Below are positions 34,772-47,639 of a stretch of 64,000 nt of DNA, piece by piece. The notes under the pieces were generated by a model. The model worked only from the letters and a program-made list of their open reading frames with translations. It searched no databases and was not told the DNA's origin. The first letter of the stretch is position 1; every line of letters begins with the position of its first letter. The translations under genes were made by a program, and so were the position numbers. This DNA is from Diphasiastrum complanatum (lineage: Eukaryota > Streptophyta > Lycopodiopsida > Lycopodiales > Lycopodiaceae), in the NCBI GenBank assembly GCA_029204225.1, contig CM055092.1, positions 14,620,059 to 14,684,058 on the forward strand. Direction: 5' to 3'.

Positions 34772-35807
34772 TGCCTCTCCCTCACTCACTCTCTCTCTCC
34801 CTCTCCCGCCCTCTTTCTCTCCTCTTGGGCGGAACAGTCCGTCGGATGCATCCTTTTGTTTAAACTTTTCATAATTTGCAGCATGCTCTATGATCCGGTA
34901 TGTGCCGAATGCTTGCCTTCAGGATCTATTTGTACAGCCCTATGTGATTTTCAGTTGTTATAGCTTATAACCTCAGGTCTGTCTTGTGTTTTTTGAGCAT
35001 AGACTGTAGATAGATGGACTTAATAGGAGCCTGGAGGGAATCTTGATGGAGCTATCAAGATCAGCATTTAGTGCAAAGGACTGCCAAACTTGATCCTTAG
35101 ATTCTTCTGGCTAGTTTCAGTCATTAGTCTGTAATTCTCGTGGGTTTCTAGTTTTTTGAAGTTATTGTAGTTGCTTCGTGACTTATTGGACACATCACTG
35201 AAATTTGCAAACAGGATAATGTGTGTGAATTTTGAATATCTGAGCTTTAAACTCAGGGCCTGGGTATGTTTTGGATGAATGCACATAAAACTGTTTGTTT
35301 TTCTTCAGTCACCAGTGCAGAGTTAGACTTTTAATGTCCTGTATGGAGTCGTTTTCTAAGTAGAAAAACTTTATAGCTCTCATGCTGAATTTTAGGCAGC
35401 TTCTTAACTTTGGTTTAAGCTTAATAGGTCTAATCCCAAAGTGCTTTCATGATTGGTTATTACTTCTAGTGCAGAAACTGCGAAACTCAGGATGCATCTC
35501 ATACATGGAAAGTCAATGCTTACTAGTAAATGTTGTGAGGCTTATGCTCTCCATGCTTAGTTTTTTACTGGAGAATTTTAGGCACTCAAAAACTATGTAA
35601 AATTACATACTAACTTGTATTCCCTTCTTTCAAAGGGGAGCAGTGTAACGCTAGCTTTTGAACCCATTGAAATCCCTTTGGGGTATATTGTGTTAGCACA
35701 CTTAAATGCACATGTCTGGGTTTCGTCCTATTTTAATCTTTTGATTCACTGCAAGGCTAGCTATTTCAACCTGCTGGTGAATTGATTTGATGTTTGGTAT
35801 TATGCAG
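34772..35807. other. End of the 12.2-kb SYD intron
   Basis: CT-rich remnant of the LINE target followed by ordinary AT-rich intron to the acceptor at 35807. No gene was recognised. Confidence 0.6.
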
Positions 35808-36404
35808 GCCCGGTCATATGCGGACCAATTCACTGAAGAGGAATTTGAACAGTTATGTCGTGCAGAACGCCCGAACATGCAGAAAAGGGCTGAATCTGGA
35901 TCAGACAGTGTTTCTTTTGGCAATAAAGGAGATGATGGAGGCAGTAGTAAGGGCAGCGACAAGGGGAGCAATGTGGCAGAGGTTGCTGGAGAAACGCCAG
36001 CAAAAAGGGGCCGAGGCAGACCGAAGAAGAGTGGCAAGATACAAAGTGGTTATGAGAACACATCAAGCACAGCTGTTGTGGAAGAAGAGGATGACTTGGA
36101 AGTGGTAAAGGATATTGAGAAAATAGCTTCTGATTCATGTCAGCATACATTGTCTAGTAGTAACATAGGCCTAAATGTGTCTATAGAAGGTGTACAGTTG
36201 ACATGCCAGCATGAGGATAGTGTGGCGGAAGCTGGAATAAGGCAAGAAGTCAGTGCTCTTACTGAATGTCTGGAAAAGGAAGACAAGTATGCAGAAGCTG
36301 GGAAAAGGCAAGAAGCCAGTGCTCTTGCTCAAGGTTGGGAAAAGGAGGACAAGAACTTTGGCACAATATCAGAAAGCAAGAGTCTGTGCCTCCCCAAACA
36401 ATGA
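35808..36404 (+). CDS. SYD: SYD last recognised exon: AT-hook tail
   Basis: The acceptor TATGCAG is followed by ARSYADQFTEEEFEQLCRAE, continuous in phase with the exon ending at 23593. The tail has an acidic Ser/Gly stretch, an AT-hook (KRGRGRPKKSGK) for minor-groove DNA binding, and two 22-residue repeats (AEAGxRQExSAL). A TGA at 36402-36404 ends the frame 198 residues into the exon. Arabidopsis SYD has a very long tail after this point. The short tail is therefore a real truncation, a lineage form, or continuation through an exon I did not find. Confidence 0.85.
   Translation, partial: ARSYADQFTEEEFEQLCRAERPNMQKRAESGSDSVSFGNKGDDGGSSKGSDKGSNVAEVAGETPAKRGRGRPKKSGKIQSGYENTSSTAVVEEEDDLEVVKDIEKIASDSCQHTLSSSNIGLNVSIEGVQLTCQHEDSVAEAGIRQEVSALTECLEKEDKYAEAGKRQEASALAQGWEKEDKNFGTISESKSLCLPKQ
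36225..36356 (+). repeat. In-frame 66-bp coding repeat in the SYD tail
   Basis: Two 22-codon units (36225-36290 and 36291-36356) both encode AEAG-x-RQE-x-SAL and end EKEDK, with a few replacements. The repeat is in frame and close to the TGA. Confidence 0.9.
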
Positions 36405-36518
36405 AAACCATTTTGAAGGTGCTAATGTTTGAGAATATTTAAAGCTGTTGATGAAGAATTTTATGTTGCTGACTGGTAAAGGAAAAAACTCCAGCATAAT
36501 TAAGGAAAGCTGACATTA

Positions 36519-36626
<108 letters not shown>

Positions 36627-37789
36627 CATTCATCATACTTTAACTTTTAATGTCTTTTCCATGCCAAAAAGGCATATAAGACAACACAGTACATCCAAGT
36701 ATGATAGACAATTGATGGGTCAATGCCGTCAATAGAGAATCTAACTAGAAAAAACCAACATTAACTAGGAGGAGGGAGTATTACTCCAGGATTATATGGT
36801 ACAAAGATCACTTACAGGTTCAACTGGAAAAACTCTTCATTTCTCAATCTCAAACTCAAATTTTACTCAAAAACCTATGACACTACACGGCTTTATTTGG
36901 ACTCACTGTAACGAAATGAATGATACCATCCCTATAAATCATGGGTCTGCCAGTGTCTTTGTCCTTTTTAAGGGTATTTTTGTGTTCCCCAACTTGAACA
37001 AAGGTGAGATCTACATCCAAAAAGATCTTGGTATTTTTTAAGGTCGTTGTTGTAGTACATCTCGTCGGGCCTCCCTTGAGGTGAAGCGTAGGACAAGGGT
37101 ACTAGCATCTCTCCACTTTACTCTTGAGTTGTTGAATCTTAGCCGAAGCAGCGACTTGGGTTTCACCTTTGACAGATGTAATCTCCTTTTTGATATTTTC
37201 AATGGATGTATCCAACTGTAGGAGGTGCGAGTGCACCGATTGGATCATTGCTTTGTCCATCTCCTTCCGGTGACAAGCAAGTTGGAAAATCCTTTTTGTT
37301 ATCTTCATGGAGAGAAGTGATCAGGTCGAAGAGTGCTGGAGATGTCAAATCGACTGGATAAGGGGTGATTGGAAGAGCAATAGTAGGACTATTCTCCAGA
37401 ATCTGATCAGATGGAGAAATAGGAAGAGCAAAAAAAGTTTGAGTTATGGAGATACGCAAAGGGGGAGAGCTAGTGCTCCCCCCACAAGAAGCTGGCTGCT
37501 GCAGCTGCACTGCTGCTGCACTGCTACAGCAGCTAGCTGCTGTTGCAGTGTCTCAACTACAGTGCATGGCATTGGAGAAGAGGAGGGGGTGTTATCCCCT
37601 TTCTTTCTTGGCATGGAGGAGGATTGATGGATCCCCACTTGAAGCTGCGGCAAATGAACGAGCAGTAGCAGCACGCTAGGGCGCCATCGCTGCAGCAGGG
37701 CGAGCAGCAGCACGCTAGGGCGCCATCGCTGCAGCAGAGCAAGCAGCAGCACGCTAGGTTGCCATCGCTGCAGCAGAACGAGCAGCTAG

Positions 37790-37792
<3 letters not shown>
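36627..37792 (-). mobile_element. LINE remnant: 5' end and ORF1 joined to the 3' tail
   Basis: On the minus strand it begins at the (CT)n at 37793 and carries an ORF1 start (MPRKKGDNTP at 37614) like that of the intact LINE. A frameshifted coiled coil follows (SIENIKKEITSVKGETQ), then WRDASTLVLRFTS, LDVDLTFVQVGEHKN and IYRDGIIHF. All of ORF2 is missing. It ends in the conserved tail: hairpin ATGCC-AAAAA-GGCAT (36661-36675), GAAAAGACATTAA, then (CT)n. Both ends abut (CT)n. Confidence 0.8.

Positions 37793-37847
<55 letters not shown>
37793..37847. repeat. (GA)n between two LINE pieces
   Basis: A 55-bp GA tract. On the minus strand it is both the (CT)n after the 3' tail of the LINE at 37848-38655 and the (CT)n before the 5' end of the LINE at 36627-37792. 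Confidence 0.95.
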
Positions 37848-37852
<5 letters not shown>

Positions 37853-38655
37853 ATTTATTTTTAAGTACCAGAATGGTACATAAGATCAGATTAGCATATG
37901 TGAAACGAGTTGAATCAGTGTGTTTTCCAAAATAAGAGTGAAATAAGGGTAACTCTTATGGTCTATCTAGTTCTAGCTCTATCTATCCTTTTAGAATATG
38001 AATCTGGGTCTTCTTTTCTTGGATGTCGTTTTGAGGAGAAAGATGTAACATGTGACTGGGTAAGGTCTTGTAAATGAGTCTCTACAAATAACTGCTCACA
38101 CCTCATCAATTCCGCACAATGTTGATCATCGTACAGAATCAGAGAAGAGTGGCTCTGGTACATAATAGTATAGAGGGCAATAGAGATGAAATGCTCTTCT
38201 GTCTCCACCTCACTCTATTTCCCATGACACCTGCCTGTCTCCCCTTGCAGCTCATGTGATGAGTTTTGGAACTGCCTCGCCCCAATGTATACCTGAGACT
38301 ATGTGACAAACCTTCGTCAAGGTAGCCTGAGTTCAACAGATGGCCCATGTTGCTGATGTGGAGGAAACGTATGCTGTGGAAGTTCGGTTTGAACTTTAGA
38401 GGACCACCCCTAGGCATGTTGAATATGAGAGGTACATAAGCACTGCCAGATGTATTGCCAATCCCCTTCTAGATGACTCCTCACAGAGATTTTCATGATA
38501 CCAAGGTCTGCATGAACTAAAACAACTATGAATACAGATATTCCAAGGAGTGCTACCTCTTCCAAGATTGTGTGAAATGAAGATGGACAATTAGCGAAAA
38601 TATGACCTGTGCAATGGGGGCACGGCAAACTCTGCCAAGATAATCTATTGTAGTG
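37848..38655 (-). pseudogene. LINE remnant: ORF2 C-terminus and 3' tail
   Basis: The minus strand encodes ILAEFAVPPLH (about 38640), then degenerate C-terminal sequence including SEVETEEHF of the CCHC region. A 3' UTR ends with CTTAT and the hairpin GTACC-AGAAT-GGTAC (37865-37879), AAAAATAAATAAAAA and (CT)n. The 5' truncation is typical for LINEs. Sequence identity is low, so it is an old copy. Confidence 0.7.
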
Positions 38656-40368
38656 CTGATGATTTCTTGTGGATCACCTGAAATTGTATAGATATTTGAA
38701 AATTTCAGAGTTTCGTCCAAGCTGACATCATAAGTTCAATACCCCGTCTTCAGCTGGTATGTGTTCAAATGTCACTGAGTTGATTACTGTACAAATTACA
38801 ATATCATGGTGAGCTTTCAAAAAGAGCCTTCGAATTCGGGCTCCAGGAGTTTCATAAAACAACCCGCAGCATGCGCGGTCGAGTTTCCGTAAAGTACAAA
38901 TGCTCATCTTCAAGTAAGTATCTTGCAATTGAGATGGCAACCGTTCGAGAATGATGGCCAGTTCCAACACAAATGAACTGGTTATAGCAAATGAATAGTT
39001 CACTGCAGTATATTCACAGTCCTGTGCACCAACATTTTTTATTGATTGCTTAGACCAAGAACTTCTGACTGTTAGCGATGGCTTCCTTGCCAAGATTGAA
39101 CGAGTTTTTGCATATATCTTAGAGATCCTAAGTCTTTAGCTCTCGATCAATGTATTATCAAGATGTGTCCCTCAATGTATTATCAAAAGGAAGGACTATC
39201 ACAGCCAGCAGGTACCTGTCTTTTTTATTTTAAAAAAAAATGTTCTGACCCAGTACGTACTGTATGGAACGTACAGTATGTTCTGGCCCAAAAGGGTCGG
39301 AACGGGTTTCTAAGACACTTATATTTTAGTGAAAATTCATCAATATGTTGGCTTGACATGATTTTTTGTATTTTAACAATGTCTTAGGTTACTTGTCTGT
39401 AATTTGAAAGTGCATTGATTCTTTTAACTTAAAACTGTAGGGAGTTCGGGTTTTAAGTTTTGCTATAATGTGGGTTGTGCGCTTGTAGACATCACAGTGC
39501 CAACAAGTAAGAGAGGGAGCAATCCATTCAAGCATTACCTATGTATGCTCCAGAAATCAAGATGTTTTCATTGTAGAATGGGCTCCATGAAGGGCATGAA
39601 TAAGCTTGAAGTGCTGCACAGTGCACCAGTCACAGTTCACGGAGGTCCATGTGTTGATGAACAGCTATGCCACATTTCTTGTATGAATTTGAAACATTAC
39701 GATTTCATCTGATGTTCTCCGAGAATTATACTCTGCCTAAAAGAAAGATTGATTTGTATCCAAGGAAGTTGCAGAAAAATATTGCGACCTAAATACATTC
39801 TTGGTAGGTAGGCCAAGCTTCTTGGTTTAAAACTTATGGGCGGATCATATAATGTTTTGTTGGATTGTTTCTTATATATCAGTTTCTAGGATCATCTATG
39901 GCATACTATGTTCAGCTCACTTGTTTTATGCCTTTAATGTGCAGATTACCAGGGAATTTGGAAGGCTGCTGTGTAGTTGGAGGAGGCAACAATTTTGTCT
40001 CCTGTCTACTGATCGAATCTCTTTCACTCTATACTCTGTGCAGATGCCAGTGTACCCTATAACACACTTATTAAAGATGTTCACCATTTTAATCTGCTAT
40101 TTTGGATTGTTCACTATGCTCTACGTCAAGTATGTGTTAGCTCCCTAAGTGTACAGAGGCAAAAGAGCCTGTTGGAAGTCCCTCGAATTACGTTGCATGT
40201 CAAAAAAGGAACTACCCTTAAAAGGGAATGGCTACAAATATTAGGGCATTCCATTCTTTTAATTCAATATATTGCGATGGTACTATCCAGGTTATGACCG
40301 AACAAGAGAGCTTTTGGGCAGCTTGAGCCACTTTGACAAAACGTTAGGATAAGTAGGAAGTATTGAAT

Positions 40369-40448
<80 letters not shown>

Positions 40449-43200
40449 CTTAAAGCTTGCTATGCATTTTTCAGCATAGCATATTCAATATTTTCCTAAA
40501 AGGCAACAGCTAACAGCTTGGCATGTGGGCTGCTCACTTGAGAAATGTTACCTTGCCCAATTATTGGGTTGTCATATGTGTGTTTTCCAAGCATCTGAAG
40601 AGTTGAACATTCAGGACATATTGTGTGGTATATTTCAGAAGCTGTTTTGATCACGTCCTTCATTAGTCAGGATTGTTTTTAATCTGAAAAAAGATCTCGT
40701 CCTAAAGAAGTAGCCACTATAAAAAGGTAGCATGATTTTTAGCTAGCTAGAGTTTACCTGTTATTGTGTAGTTTGCCCATATCCTTAATGTTAATTATGT
40801 GATGCTTGTAGAGGCATATGGTACTTTTTCAAGTTTGATTACCATAATGAGTAGAAATGAAAAAATGGTCAACTATAAAGAGCACGATTTTGTTAACCAG
40901 ATGACGACTTACAGAACGTGTATACAATGAGCTCTATCACACCATTTTACAGGAACATCAACCCAGTTATAGATGATATTTGGCAAGTATTTTGGCCTTT
41001 GGCACTCGCACAGGTTTTAGCCATTATGTGGGTATTTGGGTTTCTGGGAACTGGGAACTTATTCTATGTGATTTGGACTCCTCAAGTTCGTAAAATAGGA
41101 TCTAAGAAGTGGAGCAACCTAAGAGAAGATTCAATGCATTTGGGCCATCTAGATGATTCTCTGTGAAGGACACTCTTCCAAGCTTTTTGTATGGACCTAC
41201 AACGTCACGTGAATGCATTAGTGAGACCGTTGAAGCTGACCAACACCATAACATAACTACATAAGGTCCCAATCATGCGGACCCAAACACAGACTCCAAG
41301 CTACGTTTATAGAAACCCCTTGAGTACCAAATAATGTCATATAAATTCACCAAAGAATTCATAAAACGACAACGATGTAGGCAAGTGCAGAAATTTTCAA
41401 AGAGAGAGTGATATAAGCGTTGAAGATGCCCAACTTAAATAATCTAAAGGATTGGGTTGACAATTTCAAAGAAAAATTTCTTGTAGAAACTTCCTCATGA
41501 AGGGGATGATGTGAATAGCAGTATACAATAATGACACGGGTAATCAAAAAAAGAACTAGAAGAAATTGTACAGAAGGATTAGGGATTACTATGTACTGTG
41601 GCAAATATGTAAGTGGGTGGACATCCGAAGAGATGAGTTGTTATTGTGATGTAGAGTAATTGCTGAACTTGAGAAAAAATTTCTAAGAAAACAAGGAAAA
41701 AAAATATGCTTGTTAGAGATGGATAAAGAAAAAAGAAATGTTGGAGGATGCTCTTGGGGAGAAGTATGCTCTGATGTACTGGGAAAAGAGATGGTAGATG
41801 TGAAATCTTGAGCTCCAAATGTTTTTGTTATGGTTTGGAACCAATCTATATCTTGGCATATAAAGCCTTTAGCTTTCCTTGAGGCGTATCAAACTTGTTT
41901 ACTGAAGAAGCTGTGATGCTTTGAAGAAGCGGGCATTTCAGCAATAGTAGCTAGAGTGGCAGGCCTGAAACTAGAAATTAGAAGAAATTCCATAATTCGA
42001 TGTTATTTGGCATGTTTCACTTCTCAAAATGAGGCATGGAATGAATGAAATTTGTTCACTAATCTGCAATTAAAGTGTAGGTTTAGGCCCTCAACTGAAT
42101 GCAACTGGAGGCTGAAATTTTCCAGCAAATTGATTACAACAGAGCAGATTTTAACGTTTTGTGCTTTGATTTTGTCAGTAACTGTTGCCGAAACTTCACA
42201 GTAATCAAAAATTTGCTAAATCATTGAATTGAGGTATATCTGGGCTTGTGCAGTGTTAACACTTTGTCAAATACTTAGGAAAAAACAACGAGAGCTGTCA
42301 AAAATCAAGTTGTGCTGGAAAATATGGACTACTTAAGCAAAATAAATATTGCAGAAGTGAATAAAAGAGAGACAGTTTGGCAAGATAAAGTTCCAGTTCC
42401 ATGACTTTTGGGTAGGCAAATAATAAGTTTAGACTCAATCTTTCAGTAGCTTACCACCACGAGTCCATGAAAATTGTAAGGACTTTTGGTTCAATGATCA
42501 AAAAGGACAAAAGAGTTACAAATGGACCGTTGACAATCCAATGTTCTAAGCACGGTAAATCAAAATGTATGAAAAAGGTATTTGTAGCACTCTATTACAA
42601 GGAAGCTCAAATATCTTATCAATTCTTATGAAAGCCTTAGAAATTTGCGCATCAAAAGATATAGAAAAAGTTGAAATTCAAGAAACTAGATTGGTTGGTA
42701 ACCTACCTTTTGGGAATTAGAATTGATATATAACCCTTATCACTTCATCAAATGATTGTGAAGAGGTCAAATCTACATGCAAAGTCTAAAAGATGTAACT
42801 ACTTGCCATTTGGAACTAGATAATTGAAAATTACGTGGATGTTGTGAAAGTACAGTACTTTGAGGACCAAAAATGGATCTTAAATGATCCACAAGAGTTA
42901 TTATGTGTTTGCTTACCAATCTATCAAAAAACTAGTTACCAAAAACTTGATCTAGATTGGCAGTTTCACAAACAACAAGCAGTGATTATGGAAATACAGA
43001 TCATAGACATAAATCCAAGTTGGCACGTGTGTACCACAGGTTGTAGTACGGCCTGCAAGCTGTGTTTGAAGTTTTCAAAGAGTTGGTTTCATTCCATCTG
43101 AATTGATTTCATTCGCGATTAATTTGATTTCGCTTCAGCAATGTATTGCAATATCAGAGCCTAATTGACATTTGCATTCACATTGTATTTTTTGCTTTTG
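38656..43200. other. Intergenic AT-rich DNA
   Basis: No gene recognised in 4.5 kb. At 39237-39318 there is a relic sharing GGGTCGGAACGGG-T-TTCTAAG with the right end of the 196-bp MITE. At 40371-40446 there is a 76-bp (TC)n followed by a hairpin GCTATGC-ATTTTTCA-GCATAGC. Short ORFs show no domains. Confidence 0.55.
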
Positions 43201-43520
43201 TGGTATCAGAGTACCTGTCATAGTCGGACATAGCCGCAAAGCTATCAGATCCAGGAGACTAAGTATTCAAACAAAGAACCGTCAACAAGTGAGAACACAA
43301 TTTACAGCAATGGCTTCAATAAGCAGTATACAATCAAAGATCTGTACAATCATCAACTCATCAGGATCTAACTTCCTAGCATAGAAAGTTAAGACCTCGC
43401 TAATACTAAAGGGGAGAGGATTATTTCCCTGGGTAGATGGCACCGAGGAGATGCTTACAATAACAGGCAAGGAGCTACGCAAATGGAAGGAGAAGAATGA
43501 CAAGGGAGTAGCCGTGTTAT
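43201..43520 (+). pseudogene. Ty1/copia primer-binding site and gag start
   Basis: TGGTATCAGAGT at 43201 is a plant copia-type primer-binding site for initiator Met tRNA. It is followed by a gag-like start, with a stop in SNFLA*KVKTSLIL, then GLFPWVDGTEE and ELRKWKEKNDKG, the usual WK-x-KM ... LW-x-VDGTE gag pattern. Near 43510 it runs in frame into Ty3/gypsy integrase sequence. No LTR was confidently found upstream. Confidence 0.6.
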
Positions 43521-44388
43521 ATGGTCTACCAAGTGCCATTGTTAGTGATAGAGATCCTAAGTTCACAGGTCACTTTTGGTCAGTAGTATTCCATAAACTT
43601 GAAACTTCTTGGAATTTAAGTTCTTTTGATCATCCCAAATCAGATGGCCAGACAGAAGGGCTAATCAAACTATGGAAGATATTTTGAGGACGTATGTTTC
43701 TCACAGACAATCTCATTGGGAATATTATCTCCCATTGGTTGAGTTTGCATATAATAGTAGAAAACATTCTGCTACAAGTTATAGTCCTTTCATGCTTATG
43801 TACGGTTTTTACCTAGATTTTCAGTGAATGTTGAGACAAAGTCTGTTAAGATCCAAAAGGTTGCTGATTTTTTGCATGATATGCAAGAAATGTGCAAGTG
43901 GCTAAGGATAGTATCCGAAGTGCTCAGGATAAACACTATCCGATCTTAAGAGATCTCCAAGAAATTTTAAAGTTGATGACTGGGTATATCTTAGGATTCC
44001 AAAAGATTCTAAGACTTACGTACAGGGAAGCATTATAAGTTGTCGTTATTGTGGACCTTTCAGGATTGTACGTAGAATTGGTTCTTTGGCGTATGAACTC
44101 GATCTTCAAGGAAAATCAACTGCACACCCAATATGTCATGTAAGTCGTTTGAAACTAAGTTTAGATTATGGTGATACAGTTGGCTGGGATGAGGATTTAT
44201 CCCATTTAGAAGATTTGTCACTTAATGTACCTTTGGAACCTGAGAAAGTGCTCATAACCAGAGATAAACAATTGAGAAATCGTTCTATCTTTGAGTGCTT
44301 AATTCGGTGGAAGGGTCATACTGAGGATGATGATTCGTGGGAGAGAGTTGATAGCATAAAGAAGAATTTCTCGAATTTTAGTTTCTAA
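43521..44388 (+). pseudogene. Ty3/gypsy chromovirus integrase end and chromodomain
   Basis: Integrase blocks are LPSAIVSDRDPKFTGHFW and SSFDHPKSDGQTE. After a frameshift come LRTYVSHRQSHWEYYLPLVE, FAYNSRKHSATSYSPF and, near 44040, a GPFRIVRRIGSLAYEL-type region. The chromodomain (RSIFECLIRWKGHTEDDDSW) is at 44270-44340. A chromodomain after integrase marks the chromovirus group, where it guides insertion to chromatin. Protease, RT and RNase H are absent. Confidence 0.85.
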
Positions 44389-44416
44389 GGATAGAAACAG
44401 TTTAAGGAGGGAAGAA

Positions 44417-45000
44417 TGTTATGTCCATGACCAGTACATAGGATACAATATACTCCTAGCCTTGGATACCCTTGGATACACGGTACTCCAGTGAAACAAG
44501 CTGTTAGTTATGCCACATCATACTGGACGTGACCCGAAAGTAAATAATATCCTTGTGAGGCCCAGAACACACTAAATGGAGTTTAGACAAGGTATGAGAC
44601 AGTGTATGCATGTGTAGAGTTATCAATAACAATTCTATGAATAGTTGGTCCATGCTTAGGACTCTATTCTAGGTGAATCTATGTATAGGGAACTTAGGGC
44701 TATGCATGGCTATGTGCCCAGGTTGCTTTTCGCTCTATATATTGGTCCAAACTCGTCCTACTCCTGATTATGGTATTAGATTCATTGCCAGGCTCTCACT
44801 CTACATTCATGCTTCTTGTTCCTTGGCTTGGGGGTGAAGCTTCTAGAGTTTGATTGGATGCTTGTACTTGGTTGGGTGGTTTCTCCATAGTGTGTTACCC
44901 ATTGTGTTTGTGATTTGTAAGCAGGATCTAGGGAGCTTCCCTTATAATTACCTTGCCCAATTTCCAAAGTTTCGAGTTATATTTTTGTTAATAAGCCTGC
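44417..45000 (+). mobile_element. Ty3/gypsy 3' LTR, right end uncertain
   Basis: A polypurine tract AAGGAGGGAAGAA (44404-44416) precedes TGTTATGTCC, the expected TG start of a 3' LTR, 28 bp after the chromodomain stop. The right end near 45000 is a guess from TG...CA ends; no second LTR is available for comparison. Confidence 0.5.
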
Positions 45001-47639
45001 ACAATATTTCGTGCACAATAATTTTATTTTTTGTAATCCAAATTTTGTATTTAGAACTATATTATATAATATTGTTGGATTTTCCACCAACAAGAATGTG
45101 CAATATTTTATGAATCAGGGTTTTGCACCTTTTGCATGACAGAATTGCATATATATCACAGTTGAGGCTAGGGTTTTCTAATATTGTTGGATTTTTCACC
45201 AGCAAAATTATGTGATAATTTGTTTTTAGTCTTACATATGGTTGATATGTTTTTACACTCTTTTTAACACAAGCATGATGTGGTGTATTAGGATGGTCGG
45301 CCCAAGATATGAAGTTGAATATAGTACTCTTTACTTGACTACTACTGGTATGGAAGTTGAAAATTCAAGAACTAATGTTAGGGAATTTGCACTCGATGCA
45401 TTTTTGAACATTCGAATAGCAATGCAAGGGTTGGTTAGATTCAAGCAGATACTTTTAGCTTTAATTTCTGATATCACACTACCTAGATGTGGTAAAGGTC
45501 AGGAGCTAAGTTTTGGAATGAAATGATATAACTAGAACAAACACCACACAAACTAATAGGCTAAAATTATCATAACAAAAAACTTCCATTGTTTGGAATA
45601 ATTTAAAAAATAGTACACGAAGAGTTTTACCATCACTTCATTTTTCAGTTCTTCAAACATGTACTTGCAGATCATGATGAATGCAACACACCAAAAGCTT
45701 TTCTACTATTGGATCAAAATTAGCTACAAAAAACACATCCTAGCTATCTATTTCTGTTTCTATCCACTTCAAAAGATTGAGAACTAGATATATGCTTTTC
45801 AATCAAGAACGTTTTGAGACATGGACATCTTGTGAGTATATTTACTTCTTGTCGTATTGAAGTTTAAAAATAGGTATGTGAAAGATATAGCTAGTCTCAC
45901 TAATTACTTACTATAAGACATCCACATCTTATGACTTTTCTTATTTTTTGATGTATTGAAGTTTCAAACTAGATTTTGAAAGGATGTAACTAGTCTCACT
46001 AATGAGCTATTATTGAGATGAAGAGGTTGTTGTTCAAAGAAATCTATTCTAGAAACTTTAATCAATCACTATTTTGTATAAGCTTGAGCCATGTAGCTAT
46101 TAAGTTTTAGTGTAGGCCTTTGTGGCTTAGATTAGGATTATTCTTGCAAGTTGACATATAGAGAGAGCCTCATAACCAAACACAAACACCAGTAATTTTT
46201 TGTGTTGTCCTCGAGATCTAACCAATAACTTTTCATGAGTGAATCCTCCTTTCTATATGTTGTGAGCGAATTCGACAATCATCTAATCTAAAATCCAATG
46301 GAAAATTATGGGGTAATAAGAAATTTGGCTCTCTACTTGAGAAGACATGGATAGATTGCATGAATGCTCACACAAAACTTGCATTACCTTTCATTTTTTG
46401 TAACAATAGCAACCTGTATCAAAATAAATAGAAGGCTATTCTACAAATTGCAATCGTAACTGCAAATAATTAAATGGTGGCATGAAATAAGAGTCAATTG
46501 TTGTGTATCGATTTTGAAATTTTATAGTAAGGTTACTTGGAAAAAGGTGCAATCATTTGTGTTGACATTGCTTTTGATAGTTCTAGACCTTTTTTTCTTG
46601 AAACTATACAGAACTCACTAGTCAACACAAAGAGAGATCTTGCCAAAATATAAGTCTTATAGTCCAATATTCTAACATGATAGGGCAATTTTTAGGCATA
46701 CCTTGTTCAATTTCTTCAACACAACTGTGCACAAATAGTCCAACAATTCATGAACAAAGAGGCACATATGATTTGAAGACATTTTCACACAAAAAGCAAA
46801 TGTTATAAGCTCCAAGCATTCATGCTTGGTCATGGTTTAAGGTAATGGAAGACTATTAATGCGCATATGATGGATGGTGAGATGAGGATGATGGGGGTGT
46901 TGAAACAACCATAAGAAATCAATATTGATTGATGAAAAAAAAACTCGACATTTGTTACTTAGATTCAATACATTGTGAATGCTCACCAATTGTAGGAGGG
47001 CCGACATTGCCAAAAGAAATGATGCATTTTGGAAAATAAATATTTGTTTGTGGGCATAGATCTTCATAAGAATGGGCCACAATGGTAGCTGGTTGGAAGT
47101 GTAAGGTACTCCAAGCATATCCTTATGTTTGTTGACATGCAAAAAGATTTCAGATGTGTTGAATTTTGAGTCAGTTAGAAATTTTCAAGTTGTAAGGTTT
47201 ACTTTGATTTGTTGCTTGTACATTGTGGTGTTTGAATGTGAAACATTTACCTCTAATGTATGGTTTATATGCTCAAATTGTCCATTGTTGCATATTGATG
47301 TAGTAAAAACTACCAACAATTTGATAGGAGGTCATGACCAAATCATGTGGCAGATGCACATAAAGTAGGAGCTCAAAATATATTGTTGCTATAGAACATC
47401 GTGAATTTCAAATTTATCTACACTTGCTTCAGAATCATACCCTTGGAAAATTGGGTATGAACAATACAACAAACAATAATTTTGGTGACCATAGAGCTTG
47501 AACAAAACATAGGTTGATTCTAAGCCAACATGAGGACTCGGTATCCAATTCCGAGTAGGAAGACAATGAGCACCACACTCCAAGGAATGCTTTTCAAAAA
47601 GAGCACGCCACAGTGAAGCCTACACTAAGTAGACATGGG
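45001..47639. other. AT-rich intergenic DNA
   Basis: No coding or structural feature recognised. Two similar ATTGTTGGATTTTCCACCA stretches near 45070 and 45185 hint at decayed repeats. Confidence 0.5.

Noticed and set aside
38728-39093. 121-codon minus-strand ORF as a gene
   Set aside because: No domain recognised, in decayed intergenic DNA; length is compatible with chance.
39237-39318. Complete hAT MITE related to the element at 21081
   Set aside because: Only the right end is recognisable; no left TIR or 8-bp duplication found, so it is listed only as a relic.
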